A DNA stretch of 64,000 bases from Jannaschia sp. Os4 (GTDB taxonomy: Bacteria; Pseudomonadota; Alphaproteobacteria; Rhodobacterales; Rhodobacteraceae), in contig NZ_JAFCAR010000001.1 in NCBI RefSeq assembly GCF_016820245.1, positions 558,001-622,000 of the forward strand, read 5' to 3'. Both the position numbers and the translations under genes were made by a program. Of the stretch, positions 25,759 through 35,031 are shown piece after piece. Below the pieces are notes generated by a model that worked only from the letters and a program-made list of their open reading frames with translations, was not told where the DNA came from and made no database searches. Numbering within the stretch: the stretch's first letter is position 1; each line of letters starts with the position of its first letter.

Positions 25759-26997
25759 TCAGATCACCAGCTCCGCGAGGTCCGCCACGTGGGTGATGTC
25801 GCGCCAGCCGAACCCCTTGGCGTCCATCCGCCCCGTCAGCGCGGGGAAGTTGGCGGGATCGTCGGTCTCGATCCCGAGGAGCACGGAGCCGAAGTTGCGC
25901 GTGGACTTCTTGAGGTACTCGAACCGCGCGATGTCGTCCGACGGGCCGAGCAGGTCGAGGAAGTCGCGCAGCGCGCCGGGCCGCTGCGGCATCCGCACCA
26001 CGAGGTACTTCTTGAGGCCCGCGAAGCGCATCGCGCGCTCCTTCACGTCCGGGAGCCGCTCGAAGTCGAAGTTGCCCCCCGTGGTCACGCAGACGACGCG
26101 CCGCCCGGCGACGTCGAGGTCGCGGAGCGCGTCGACCGACAGCGCGCCCGCCGGCTCCAGCACGATGCCCTCGACGTTCAGCAGCTCCTGCAGGGTGATG
26201 CAGACCCGGTCCTCCGGGACCGCCGCGACATGGGCCGGGTCCACGTCCGCGAGCGCCGCGAAGGGCCGCGCGCCGACCCGCGCCACCGCCGCGCCGTCCA
26301 CGAAGGTGTCGAGCCGGTCCAGCGTCACCGGCCCGCCCGCCGCCAGCGCCGCCGCGAGCGAGGCGCCGCCCGCGGGCTCCACCAGCCGCATCTCCGGCAG
26401 CCGCCCCTCCGCCCGCAGCAGCGCGCGCATCCCGGCGGAGAGGCCGCCCCCGCCCACCGGCAGCACCATCAGGTCCGCCGCGCCGAGGTCCGGCATCTGC
26501 TCGAGCAGCTCGACCGCCACGGTCGCCTGCCCCTCGATCACCGCGTCGTCGTCGAAGGGCGAAAGGAAGGCCGCGCCGGCCTCGGCGCACCAGTCCTGCG
26601 CGGCGGCGAGGCAGTCGTCGAACGTGTCGCCGACCAGGCGGATCGTCACCCGCCCGCCCCCGAAGGCGCGGGTCTTGTCGACCTTCTGCCCCGGCGTCGT
26701 GACCGGCATGAAGATCGTGCCGGGCCGGTCCAGCCGACGGCACATCCACGCCACGCCCTGCGCGTGGTTGCCCGCGCTGGCGGCGCCCACGGGCCGGTCG
26801 CCCGCCAGCCCCCGCATCGCGTTGAACGCGCCGCGCAGCTTGTAGGAGCGCACCGGCGTCAGATCCTCGCGCTTCAGCCAGACGTCGGCGCCGTGGCGGT
26901 CCGACAGCCAGTCGTTGCGCTGCAGCGGGGTCGGCGCGAACAGGTCGCGCAGCGCCGCCTCGGCCGCCCGCGCGCGGTCGGCGAAGCCGCCGGTCAT
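25759..26997 (-). CDS. ilvA: Threonine ammonia-lyase (threonine dehydratase)
   Basis: 412 residues. PLP-dependent deamination of threonine to 2-oxobutanoate, first step to isoleucine. PLP lysine in VRSYKLRGAFNAM near residue 53, SAGNHAQGVAW, the phosphate-binding loop PVGGGGLSAG, and VTTGGNFD. The C-terminal ~75 residues carry a single ACT-like regulatory domain (RPGALRDFLDLLGPSDDIARFEYLKK). This is the shorter IlvA type with one regulatory unit. Adjacent genes are unrelated. Confidence 0.92.
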   Translation of the reverse strand: MTGGFADRARAAEAALRDLFAPTPLQRNDWLSDRHGADVWLKREDLTPVRSYKLRGAFNAMRGLAGDRPVGAASAGNHAQGVAWMCRRLDRPGTIFMPVTTPGQKVDKTRAFGGGRVTIRLVGDTFDDCLAAAQDWCAEAGAAFLSPFDDDAVIEGQATVAVELLEQMPDLGAADLMVLPVGGGGLSAGMRALLRAEGRLPEMRLVEPAGGASLAAALAAGGPVTLDRLDTFVDGAAVARVGARPFAALADVDPAHVAAVPEDRVCITLQELLNVEGIVLEPAGALSVDALRDLDVAGRRVVCVTTGGNFDFERLPDVKERAMRFAGLKKYLVVRMPQRPGALRDFLDLLGPSDDIARFEYLKKSTRNFGSVLLGIETDDPANFPALTGRMDAKGFGWRDITHVADLAELVI

Positions 26998-27004
26998 GCG
27001 GGCG

Positions 27005-27808
27005 TCACAGGGGGCGGTCCTCGACGAAGTGGCCGTAGAGCACCGTCAGGACGGAGATGCCGACCATCAGCATGATCCACTGGACCACGACGCCGTAGAC
27101 CAGCGAGATCACCCCGCCCGTGGCGACCGCCGCCGCCGCCGGATCGCCCACCGCCCCGAGCCCGCCGCCCACGAGCAGGGTCGGCAGCTGCAGCAGCAGC
27201 GACAGCGCGACCGTGAGAACGGCCACCAGCAGGATCGCCCCCGACGCGCCGGAGGTGGCGGACCACGCCTCGCCGAAGGCGACCGGCCGCCCGACGGCCC
27301 CCGCGGGCAGGATCACCGCGAGCCGGTAGAACACCACGACCAGCGCGACGATGCCCGCGAGCAGCACGAGGATGGCCAAGGGCGGGACCAGCGCGCCCAG
27401 CAGCCCGGCGACCAGCCCGATCGCGAGGTAGGCGACCATCAGCACGAGGCCGAGCAGGAGCGAGCGCCCGAGATAGCCCAGCATCGGGCCGCCGTGGAAC
27501 GGCGGCACCCAGCCCGTCGGCTCCTCGAGGAGGGTGGCGCGGTGCCACGCCACCGCGACCCAGAGCGAGGCCACCACGAAGATCGCGACGATCGCGAACA
27601 GGCCGAGGAGCGCCGCCCCGCCGAGCGCCGCCTCCATGGCCGCCGCGTCCGTCGGGTCGAGCGCCGCCACGGAGGCGAGGCCCGCCCCGCCGAGCAGCAG
27701 CGCCGCCGCCAGCGCGATCCCGTAGGGCACGAGCGACACCCGCAGCGCCAGCCCGAGGTTGTCGGTGATCAGCGTCACCGCCTTGGCGAACAGCTTCCAT
27801 CCCAGCAT
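27005..27808 (-). CDS. Polytopic inner-membrane protein of unknown function
   Basis: 267 residues with about six hydrophobic segments, e.g. VPYGIALAAALLLGGAGLASV, LLGLFAIVAIFVVASLWVAV, LLGLVLMVAYLAIGLVAGLLG, PLAILVLLAGIVALVVVFYRLAVILPA and a C-terminal VQWIMLMVGISVLTVLYGHF. The motif WHRATLLEE followed by FYRLAVILPAGAVG resembles the many uncharacterised YciC-like/DUF-type membrane proteins of alphaproteobacteria. No catalytic motif visible. Divergent from the PRC-barrel gene; the palindromic stress promoter between them could serve both. Confidence 0.7.
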   Translation of the reverse strand: MLGWKLFAKAVTLITDNLGLALRVSLVPYGIALAAALLLGGAGLASVAALDPTDAAAMEAALGGAALLGLFAIVAIFVVASLWVAVAWHRATLLEEPTGWVPPFHGGPMLGYLGRSLLLGLVLMVAYLAIGLVAGLLGALVPPLAILVLLAGIVALVVVFYRLAVILPAGAVGRPVAFGEAWSATSGASGAILLVAVLTVALSLLLQLPTLLVGGGLGAVGDPAAAAVATGGVISLVYGVVVQWIMLMVGISVLTVLYGHFVEDRPL

Positions 27809-27870
27809 GTCGGTCGTCCCTTCCGTGCGTCGGCGACGACGGTGGCCCGCCCGCGCGCGCCGGGCAAGCG

Positions 27871-27895
27871 GGAACGTCCCCTTCCGGCCCGCGTT
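27871..27895 (+). promoter_or_regulatory. Candidate EcfG-type (general stress) promoter before the PRC-barrel gene
   Basis: GGAAC (27871-27875), 16 bases, CGTT (27892-27895). The outer bases make an inverted repeat (GGGAACG...CGTTCCC), so GGAAC-N16-CGTT also reads on the minus strand toward the membrane-protein gene. Expected start of the plus transcript is near 27903, 26 bases before the ATG. Confidence 0.68.
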
Positions 27896-27928
27896 CCCTT
27901 GATCCGACACCTGCAAGGAGACCGTCCC

Positions 27929-28378
27929 ATGACCCGCACGATCCTCACGGCCGCCGCCGCCCTCGCGCTCGCCCTGCCCGGCGCCGCCTCCGCGGACGGC
28001 CACGCCGCCTCGCCCTTCGCCGAGCCCTCGGTCGAGTACGGCCAGAGCTACCGCGCCACGACCCTCCTCGGCACGCGCGTCCACGCCGTCGAGGTCGAGC
28101 TCGACCCGACCGTGCCGCTGCCCGCGGGCACCGTCGCCGAGTGGGACGACATCGGCGAGATCGGGGACATGATCATCGGCGTCGACGGCTCGCTCGAGGC
28201 GGTCATCGTCGACGTGGGCGGCTTCCTCGGCCTCGGGGAGAAGGAGGTCGCGCTCAACTGGTCGGCCCTGCGCGGCGTGCGCGAGGACGACGACCCGGAG
28301 GAGTACTTCCTCGGCGTGAACCTCACGCAGGAGATGCTGGAGGCCGCCCCCGAGGTGGAGCGCGTCCCCGCGAACTGA
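27929..28378 (+). CDS. Exported PRC-barrel domain protein
   Basis: 149 residues with signal peptide (MTRTILTAAAALALALPGAASA). The mature part is a PRC-barrel: YRATTLLGTRVHAVEVEL, IGEIGDMIIGVDGSLEAVIVDVGGFLGLGEKEVALNWSAL. Secreted PRC-barrel proteins are typical of alphaproteobacterial stress regulons. Start supported by AAGGAG at 27915-27920. Preceded by an EcfG-type promoter. Function at the molecular level unknown. Confidence 0.85.
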   Translation: MTRTILTAAAALALALPGAASADGHAASPFAEPSVEYGQSYRATTLLGTRVHAVEVELDPTVPLPAGTVAEWDDIGEIGDMIIGVDGSLEAVIVDVGGFLGLGEKEVALNWSALRGVREDDDPEEYFLGVNLTQEMLEAAPEVERVPAN

Positions 28379-28381
28379 GCC

Positions 28382-28828
28382 TCAGGGGTCCGGCGCGTCG
28401 ACGCGCCGGGCCCCCGCGCCGCCCCCCGCCAGCCGGTCGTCCGCGTTGGCCAGCGGGCAGGCCTCCATCGACAGGCACCCGCAGCCGATGCAGCCGTCGA
28501 GGTTGTCGCGCAGCCGCGTCAGCGCCTCGATCCGCTCCGTCAGCTCGCCGCGCAGCCCGTCGGCCAGCGCCGCCCACTCCGCCCGGCTCGGCGCCCGGTC
28601 CGGCGGGGCCACCGCCAGCGCCGCGCGGATGCGCGCCAAGGACAGCCCCAGCCGCTGCGCCGCCCGGATGAACGCCAGCCGCCGCAGCTGCCCCCGCGCG
28701 AAGCGCCGCCGCCCGCCGCGGTCCCGCGGCGGCGCGATCAGGCCCCGCGCCTCGTAGAAGCGCACTTGGCTCACCGAGAGGCCCGCCCGCGCCGCCACCT
28801 CGCCGATCGTCAGTTCCTTCGACGGCAT
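28382..28828 (-). CDS. soxR: Redox-sensing MerR-family regulator SoxR
   Basis: 148 residues. N-terminal MerR winged helix (LTIGEVAARAGLSVSQVRFYEARGLI), dimerisation helix, and the [2Fe-2S] motif CIGCGCLSMEACPL (C-x2-C-x-C-x5-C) near residues 113-124, diagnostic for SoxR. It senses redox-active compounds and activates promoters with long spacers. ATG at 28828 is preceded by AAGGAG. It is divergent from the VOC gene at 28901; an 18-base SoxR-type palindrome lies between. Confidence 0.93.
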   Translation of the reverse strand: MPSKELTIGEVAARAGLSVSQVRFYEARGLIAPPRDRGGRRRFARGQLRRLAFIRAAQRLGLSLARIRAALAVAPPDRAPSRAEWAALADGLRGELTERIEALTRLRDNLDGCIGCGCLSMEACPLANADDRLAGGGAGARRVDAPDP

Positions 28829-28844
28829 CGCAGATTCTCCTTGA

Positions 28845-28862
28845 CCTCGACCTTGGTCGAGG
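28845..28862. promoter_or_regulatory. SoxR-type operator between soxR and the VOC gene
   Basis: CCTCGACCTTGGTCGAGG, an 18-base palindrome (only the central TT breaks symmetry) with the CCTC...GAGG ends of known SoxR boxes. On the plus strand TTGACC (28841-28846) overlaps its left end as a -35; a 19-base spacer reaches a weak -10 (28866-28871), the long spacing expected for MerR-family activation. Confidence 0.8.
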
Positions 28863-28900
28863 TCCGACAGGGGTGGGGTCAACCGCGAAGGAGGCCCGTC

Positions 28901-29287
28901 ATGGCCCGGCTCGAACACGTCAACCTCACCGTCCGCGACCCGGACGGCTTCGCCGCCCTACTCGGGCGGCTCTTCGGATGGGAGGTCCGCTGGGCAGGCA
29001 TCGTGCTAGGCGGGGCGGGCCGGTCCGTCCACGTGGGCGAGCCCGGCACGGGTGGCTACCTCGCCCTCTACCGCCCGGCGGAGGGAGCCGCCGACGGCCC
29101 GTCGAGCTACGTGACGGCGGGCGGGCTCAACCACCTCGGCGTCGTGGTCGACGACCTCGACGCCGCCGAGGCGCGCGTCTCCGCCGAGGGGTTCAAGCCC
29201 CAGAACCACGCCGACTACGAGCCGGGGCGCCGCTTCTACTTCGACGGCCCGGACGGCGTGGAGATCGAGGTCGTCGCCTACGACTGA
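28901..29287 (+). CDS. VOC (glyoxalase/bleomycin-resistance) superfamily protein
   Basis: 128 residues, paired beta-alpha-beta-beta-beta modules. Metal-ligand-like positions are visible in [14 protein letters not shown] (His near residue 5) and [15 protein letters not shown], and [20 protein letters not shown] closes the domain (terminal Glu ligand). It could be a lactoylglutathione-lyase relative or a resistance protein. Its position across a SoxR operator suggests induction by redox-cycling compounds. AAGGAGG ends 6 bases before the ATG. Confidence 0.82.
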   Translation: MARLEHVNLTVRDPDGFAALLGRLFGWEVRWAGIVLGGAGRSVHVGEPGTGGYLALYRPAEGAADGPSSYVTAGGLNHLGVVVDDLDAAEARVSAEGFKPQNHADYEPGRRFYFDGPDGVEIEVVAYD

Positions 29288-29387
29288 CCTATGCACGGGC
29301 GGGCCGTGTCCGCCCGTCCCTTGCCCCCTCCCGGCCGATCCCCTACCCCGCCCCCGTCCCTGCCGCGCCGCACCCGGAGGCCCGTCC

Positions 29388-30605
<1,218 letters not shown>

Positions 30606-30734
30606 CGGCGCATCCCCGCCGCAATCGTTGCCCCCGCGCCACGGGGCGCCCGCCCGCCGGGCGACCCCGCCTTTCCCCAGCGTCACCGCCCGGTCCACTC
30701 CCGCGCGGAGGGACCGCGTCACGAGGGGGATACC

Positions 30735-31814
30735 ATGACACGCATTTCCGAACGGCCCATGCCCGAGCGCACGGAGGCCGTCGCGTTCACCGGCCGCGCC
30801 GGCGAATGGTTCAAGATCTGGATCGTCAACCTGCTGCTGACGATCGTGACCTTCGGCATCTACTCCGCATGGGCCAAGGTCCGGCGCGAGCAGTACTTCA
30901 AGCGCAACACCTCCATCGAGGGCCGCGCCTTCGACTACCACGCGACGGGGATGCAGATCCTCATCGGGCGGATCATCGTCGTGGTCGGCCTCGTGGCCTT
31001 CAGCATCCTGTCGATGATCCCGCTGGTCGGCTTGGTCGCCATCCTCGCGCTGGTCTTCCTGTTCCCGTGGCTCGCCGTCCGCAGCCTCGCGTTCAACGCG
31101 CGCAACACCTCGTGGTCGAACGTCCGCTTCGACTTCAGGGGCACCTACGGCGACGCGCTCGTGACCTACATCCTCGCCCCCATCGGGGTGGCGCTGACGC
31201 TCTACACGACCGCGCCGCTGCTCACCCGCCGCGTCCACGGCTTCTTCGTCCGCGGCCACTCGCTCGGGAACCGGAGCTTCGACTTCGGGCAGGGCGCGGG
31301 CGGCTACTACGCGGCCTTCGGCCTCGCGCTGCTGTGGGTGATCGGCGCGGGCGTGGTGCTGGCGCTCACCGTCGGCGGCTCCGTCGCCGCGATGTTCGCG
31401 ACGCTGGACGCGGGCGTCGAGCCGGACCCGGCCACGGCGCTCGCCCCGGTCCTCGCCCTCTACGCCGCGCTCTTCCTCGGGTTCTTCCCGGCCGCGCTGC
31501 TCTATCAGGCGATGGTCCGCAACCTGATGTACGCGGGCACCGAGCTGGAGGGCGGCCACCGCTTCTCCTCGACCGTGCGCCCGGTGCGCCTGCTCGTGAT
31601 CGCGGTGACCAACGCGCTGGCCGTGGCCGCGTCGCTGGGCCTGATGCTGCCGTGGGCGCAGGTGCGGATCACCCGCTACCTCGCCGAGAACAGCTTCGTG
31701 CACCCGGAGGGCGACCTCGACCTGATCGCGGGCCGCATCGAGGCGGACGCGGGCGCCATCGGCGACGCCTATTCCGACATCGAGGGGATCGACCTCGGTG
31801 GCGTCGGCATCTGA
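30735..31814 (+). CDS. YjgN/DUF898 family membrane protein
   Basis: 359 residues. The repeated DUF898 signature is present: VAFTGRAGEWFKIWIVNLLLTIVTFGIYSAWAKVRREQYF at the N-terminus, then RSLAFNARNTSWSNVRFDFRGTYGDALVTYIL and a third related block near the end (YLAENSFVHPEG). Eight or so membrane helices. Function unknown, but in many proteobacteria it is paired with an M48 peptidase, as here: the next gene overlaps by 17 bases. Confidence 0.88.
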   Translation: MTRISERPMPERTEAVAFTGRAGEWFKIWIVNLLLTIVTFGIYSAWAKVRREQYFKRNTSIEGRAFDYHATGMQILIGRIIVVVGLVAFSILSMIPLVGLVAILALVFLFPWLAVRSLAFNARNTSWSNVRFDFRGTYGDALVTYILAPIGVALTLYTTAPLLTRRVHGFFVRGHSLGNRSFDFGQGAGGYYAAFGLALLWVIGAGVVLALTVGGSVAAMFATLDAGVEPDPATALAPVLALYAALFLGFFPAALLYQAMVRNLMYAGTELEGGHRFSSTVRPVRLLVIAVTNALAVAASLGLMLPWAQVRITRYLAENSFVHPEGDLDLIAGRIEADAGAIGDAYSDIEGIDLGGVGI

Positions 31815-32829
31815 GCCCGAGCACCGGGTGCAGGGGCGGGCCTTCCCGCCCCACAGCGCCCACGAGACGCCCGCCACCCTCGTGGTGGCGGGCGACCGCG
31901 TCGCCCTGATCGACGCCGAGGGGGTGCCCCTCCTCGAGACCACCCGCCGCGAGGCCCGCGCCGAGCGCGCCTTGGGCGACACCGAGCGGCGCGTCCGCCT
32001 GCCCGACGGCGCCACCTTCCTCACCCGCGACGACGCCGCCCTCGACGCGGCCCTGCCCGCGCCGGGCGGATGGCTCCCGGCGCTGGAGCGGGCGGACCCG
32101 CTGACGATGCTCTCCGTCGTGCTGGCCTGCCTCGCGGGGGCCTACGTGGTCGTCCGCTGGGGGCTCGACCTGCTCGTGGCCGCCGCCGTCTGGATGACCC
32201 CCCAGACCGTCGCCGTCGCGATGGACGGCGGCACCATGCCCCTGCTCGACCGCGTCCTCTTCGAGCAGACCGCGATCCCCGCCGACCGCCGCGCGGAGGT
32301 CGCCGCCCTCTACGCCGAGGTGCTCGCCCACGGCCCGCCGCCGCGCCGCGGCACGGAGGACCGGCTGCTGTTCCGCGGCATGGACGGCCTGCCCAACGCG
32401 ATGGCCCTGCCCGGCGGCACCGTGATCGTCACCGACGAGCTGGTGCGGATGCTCGACGACGACGCGGACGCCCTCGCGGGGGTGCTCGCCCACGAGGTCG
32501 CCCACGTCCGCGAGCGGCACGGCCTCCACGGCCTCTACCGCGCGGTCGGCCTCTCGGTGATGGTCGCCGTGATGGCGGGCGAGACCGGCCCCCTCCTCGA
32601 GGAGGCGCTCCTCGAGGGGAACGTGCTGCTCGCGCTCGCGGGCACCCGCGCCGCCGAGCGCGAGGCCGACGCGGGCGCGGTCGCCACGATCCGCGCGATG
32701 GGCCGCGACCCCGAGGGGCTGGCGCGCTTCTTCGACGACATGGCCGCGCGGTTCGGCGACGGCGGCGGCTGGTCCTCGACCCATCCCGGCTCGGCGGAGC
32801 GGTCCGCCACCATCCGCGAGGGGCTCTAG
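31798..32829 (+). CDS. M48-family membrane metallopeptidase
   Basis: 343 residues, GTG start inside the DUF898 gene. A non-catalytic N-terminal domain (~residues 1-95), one membrane segment (MLSVVLACLAGAYVVVRWGLDLLVAAAVWM), then the peptidase: NAMALPGGTVIVTDELV, the zinc motif HEVAH near residue 230 (VLAHEVAHVRERHG), and the downstream glutamate in AAEREADAGAV. The C-terminal STHPGSAERSATI is usual in M48. Probably cleaves envelope proteins; substrate unknown. Confidence 0.88.
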   Translation: MASASEPEHRVQGRAFPPHSAHETPATLVVAGDRVALIDAEGVPLLETTRREARAERALGDTERRVRLPDGATFLTRDDAALDAALPAPGGWLPALERADPLTMLSVVLACLAGAYVVVRWGLDLLVAAAVWMTPQTVAVAMDGGTMPLLDRVLFEQTAIPADRRAEVAALYAEVLAHGPPPRRGTEDRLLFRGMDGLPNAMALPGGTVIVTDELVRMLDDDADALAGVLAHEVAHVRERHGLHGLYRAVGLSVMVAVMAGETGPLLEEALLEGNVLLALAGTRAAEREADAGAVATIRAMGRDPEGLARFFDDMAARFGDGGGWSSTHPGSAERSATIREGL

Positions 32830-33812
32830 ACCGCCGCCCGCCAGTCGCGCGGCGCCACCCCGGTCACGCGTCGGAACTCCCGGTTGAAGTTGCTGCGCGC
32901 CGAGAAGCCCGAGGCGAGCCACGCCTCCGTCACGGACGCCCCCGCCTCCAGCCGCGCGCAGGCCGCCGCGACCCGCCGCGCGTTCACGAAGCGCGAGACG
33001 TTGTCCCCGGTGGCCCGGTTCACCGCCGCCGACAGCCGCTTCTCCGGCACGCCCAGCCGCCGCGCGAGCCGCGCGAGCGACAGGTCCGGGTCGAGGTGCA
33101 GCCCCGTCTCGCCGAGGAACCGCTCCAGCCGCAGCACGAGGGCGGCATCCGCCTCGGACCCGGCGGGCGCGGCGGCGGCGGGCACGCGCGCGTCGGGCCG
33201 CAGCTCGGGCGCGACGGCGAGCCAGCCCACGAGCGCCAAGGTCGCCGTCGAGCCCAGCGTCACGATCCAAGGGCGCGCCTCGGGCCGGCCGAGGGCGACC
33301 GCCCCCGAGATCGCCACGTCGCTCAGCCCCGACCCGATCAGCGCCAGCGCGATCAGCCCCCAAAGCCGCGCGGGCCGCGCGCCGCCGCCCAGCGGCAGGC
33401 GCGGCACCGGGTCCGCGCCGCGCAGCCGCGCGAGCAGCGCGCCCCCGTAGCCGAGGAACAGGAGCGGCACCGCCACGTCCAGCCCCGCCGGCACCGTGGG
33501 GACCAGCAGCGCCGCCGCGACCGGACCCGCCGCATGGCGCGCGGGCGCGACCGCCGCCGCCCCCGTCGTCGCCGCGAAGGCCAGCCACGCCACCGGCGGG
33601 ATCGCCGCCGCGCCGACCGGCTGGAGGGGCCGCAGCGCCGCCACGCCCCAATGCTGCACGAGCGCCACCAGCAGCGCCTGCCCCGCGCAGAGCGCGATCA
33701 GCCCCACGAGCCACGGCGACGCCCCCTCCGCCCGGCGCGCGGCGGCGACGGCCAGCGCGGCGAGCACGGCGGCGGCGAAGGCGGGGACGGGCAGGGTCGG
33801 CAGGCCGGTCAT
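32826..33812 (-). CDS. AraC-family regulator with a membrane-embedded N-terminal domain
   Basis: 328 residues. Residues ~1-205 hold about seven hydrophobic helices (PAFAAAVLAALAVAAARRAEG through TLGSTATLALVGWLAVAP). The C-terminal ~100 residues are an AraC DNA-binding domain: LSLARLARRLGVPEKRLSAAVNRATGDNVSRFVNARRVAAACARL and the second helix-turn-helix ending GFSARSNFNREFRRVTGVAPRDWR. It is a membrane-bound one-component regulator with unknown signal. Direct repeats upstream (33830-33869), between it and the divergent hydrolase gene, are likely its binding sites. Confidence 0.85.
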   Translation of the reverse strand: MTGLPTLPVPAFAAAVLAALAVAAARRAEGASPWLVGLIALCAGQALLVALVQHWGVAALRPLQPVGAAAIPPVAWLAFAATTGAAAVAPARHAAGPVAAALLVPTVPAGLDVAVPLLFLGYGGALLARLRGADPVPRLPLGGGARPARLWGLIALALIGSGLSDVAISGAVALGRPEARPWIVTLGSTATLALVGWLAVAPELRPDARVPAAAAPAGSEADAALVLRLERFLGETGLHLDPDLSLARLARRLGVPEKRLSAAVNRATGDNVSRFVNARRVAAACARLEAGASVTEAWLASGFSARSNFNREFRRVTGVAPRDWRAAV

Positions 33813-33826
33813 GCCCCGCACCCTGC

Positions 33827-33869
33827 CCCCGATCCGGATCGGGGACGACCTCGAACCGGATCGAGGACG
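33827..33869. promoter_or_regulatory. Tandem 18-base direct repeats, likely AraC-type operator
   Basis: CGATCCGGATCGGGGACG (33830-33847) and CGAACCGGATCGAGGACG (33852-33869) agree at 16 of 18 bases with a period of 22 bases, two helical turns, as expected for an AraC dimer. Each is also centred on a palindrome (33827-33844 perfect, 33849-33866 nearly so). They lie in the 113-base gap between the divergent regulator and hydrolase genes. Confidence 0.7.
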
Positions 33870-33925
33870 CGCCGCGCGCCGCCCCCGTGCCACCCGGACC
33901 CCATCACATCCGCCGGAGCGACCCC

Positions 33926-34948
33926 ATGATCCGATCCTTCCTCCTCGCCTGCGCCCTCGCGGCGCCCGTCCCCGCCGCCGCCGGCCCCGCCGGCCCCGTG
34001 GGCCTCGCGGACCTCGCGGTCCCCGCGCCCCATCACGACCGGACCATCGAGGCGGTGGTCTGGTATCCCGCCGCCCCCGCCGCCGCCGCGCCCGCCGAGG
34101 CGTGGGGCGGCAACGCCGTGTTCCACGGCCACGCCGTGCACCGCGACGCCGCCCCCGCGGGGCCGGACGCCCCCGTCGTCCTGCTGTCCCACGGCCTCGG
34201 CGGCAACCTGCGCGGCCTCGGCTGGCTCGCGCACGGCCTCGCGGCGCGGGGCGCGGTGGTCGTCGCCCTCGACCATCCCGGCAGCACCACGCGCGACCTC
34301 GACCCCGCGCGCAGCCTCGACCACGGCACCCGCGCCCGCGACCTGTCGGCGGCGCTCAACGCGCTCGGCGCCGATCCCCGGTTCGCCGACCGGACCGGCG
34401 GGCCGGTCACGGCGGCGGGCTTCTCGCTGGGCGGCTGGACCGCGCTCTCGCTGGGCGGGCTGCGCGGCGACCTCGCGGGCTACGCCGCCCATTGCGACGC
34501 GGTGGGCGGCGGCTCGACCCACTGCGCGGACATCGCCGGATGGGGGATCGACCTCCACGCCCTCGACGCGTCGCGCTGGGACGGGGACCATGCCGACCCG
34601 CGCGTGACCCGCGTGGCCGCCATCGACCCGGGCCTGGTCTGGGGCCTGCCCGACCGCGGCGGCCTCCGGGCCGAGACGCTGCTGATCGCGCTCGGCGACG
34701 GCCCGGACCGCCTGCTGGCGACCGACTTCGACCGCAGCGGCCTGCGCGCCCTGCTCCCCGGCGCCGCCACGGCGCGCGTCGCCCCCGCCCGCCACTGGTC
34801 CGCCCTGCCCCGGTGCAGGCCCGGCGGCGCGGCGATCGTCGCGGCGGAGACGGACCTCCCGATCTGCGACGACCCGCCGGGCGCCGACCGCGCGGCGATC
34901 CACGCCCGGATCGTCGACCTCGTGGCGGGGCTCGCCCTGCGCGACTGA
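33926..34948 (+). CDS. Exported alpha/beta hydrolase (PAF-acetylhydrolase/dienelactone-hydrolase-like)
   Basis: 340 residues with signal peptide (MIRSFLLACALAAPVPAAAG). Oxyanion region VVLLSHGLGGNLRGLGWLAHGLAARGAVVVALDHPGS and nucleophile GFSLGG (Ser near residue 172). The arrangement (HGLGG.RG...A..LA..G..V.A.DHPGST) is like the large predicted periplasmic dienelactone-hydrolase/PAF-AH group. Two cysteine pairs (HCDAVGGGSTHC, LPRC...PIC) fit an oxidising compartment. GGAG lies 8 bases before the ATG. Divergent from, and probably controlled by, the AraC-type gene. Confidence 0.78.
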   Translation: MIRSFLLACALAAPVPAAAGPAGPVGLADLAVPAPHHDRTIEAVVWYPAAPAAAAPAEAWGGNAVFHGHAVHRDAAPAGPDAPVVLLSHGLGGNLRGLGWLAHGLAARGAVVVALDHPGSTTRDLDPARSLDHGTRARDLSAALNALGADPRFADRTGGPVTAAGFSLGGWTALSLGGLRGDLAGYAAHCDAVGGGSTHCADIAGWGIDLHALDASRWDGDHADPRVTRVAAIDPGLVWGLPDRGGLRAETLLIALGDGPDRLLATDFDRSGLRALLPGAATARVAPARHWSALPRCRPGGAAIVAAETDLPICDDPPGADRAAIHARIVDLVAGLALRD

Positions 34949-34985
34949 CGCGCCCGTGACCGGGCGTGGGACGGCGGGGGCTGGC

Positions 34986-35010
34986 GGAACGACCGCGCCG
35001 CCGCCACGTT
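34986..35010 (+). promoter_or_regulatory. Candidate EcfG-type (general stress) promoter before msrA
   Basis: GGAAC (34986-34990), 16 bases, CGTT (35007-35010), with the flanks again making GCGGAACG...CGTTCCGC. Transcription would begin near 35017, about 15 bases before the msrA ATG, leaving room for the AAGGAG ribosome-binding site (35019-35024). Confidence 0.7.
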
Positions 35011-35031
35011 CCGCCCCGAAGGAGACCGTCC

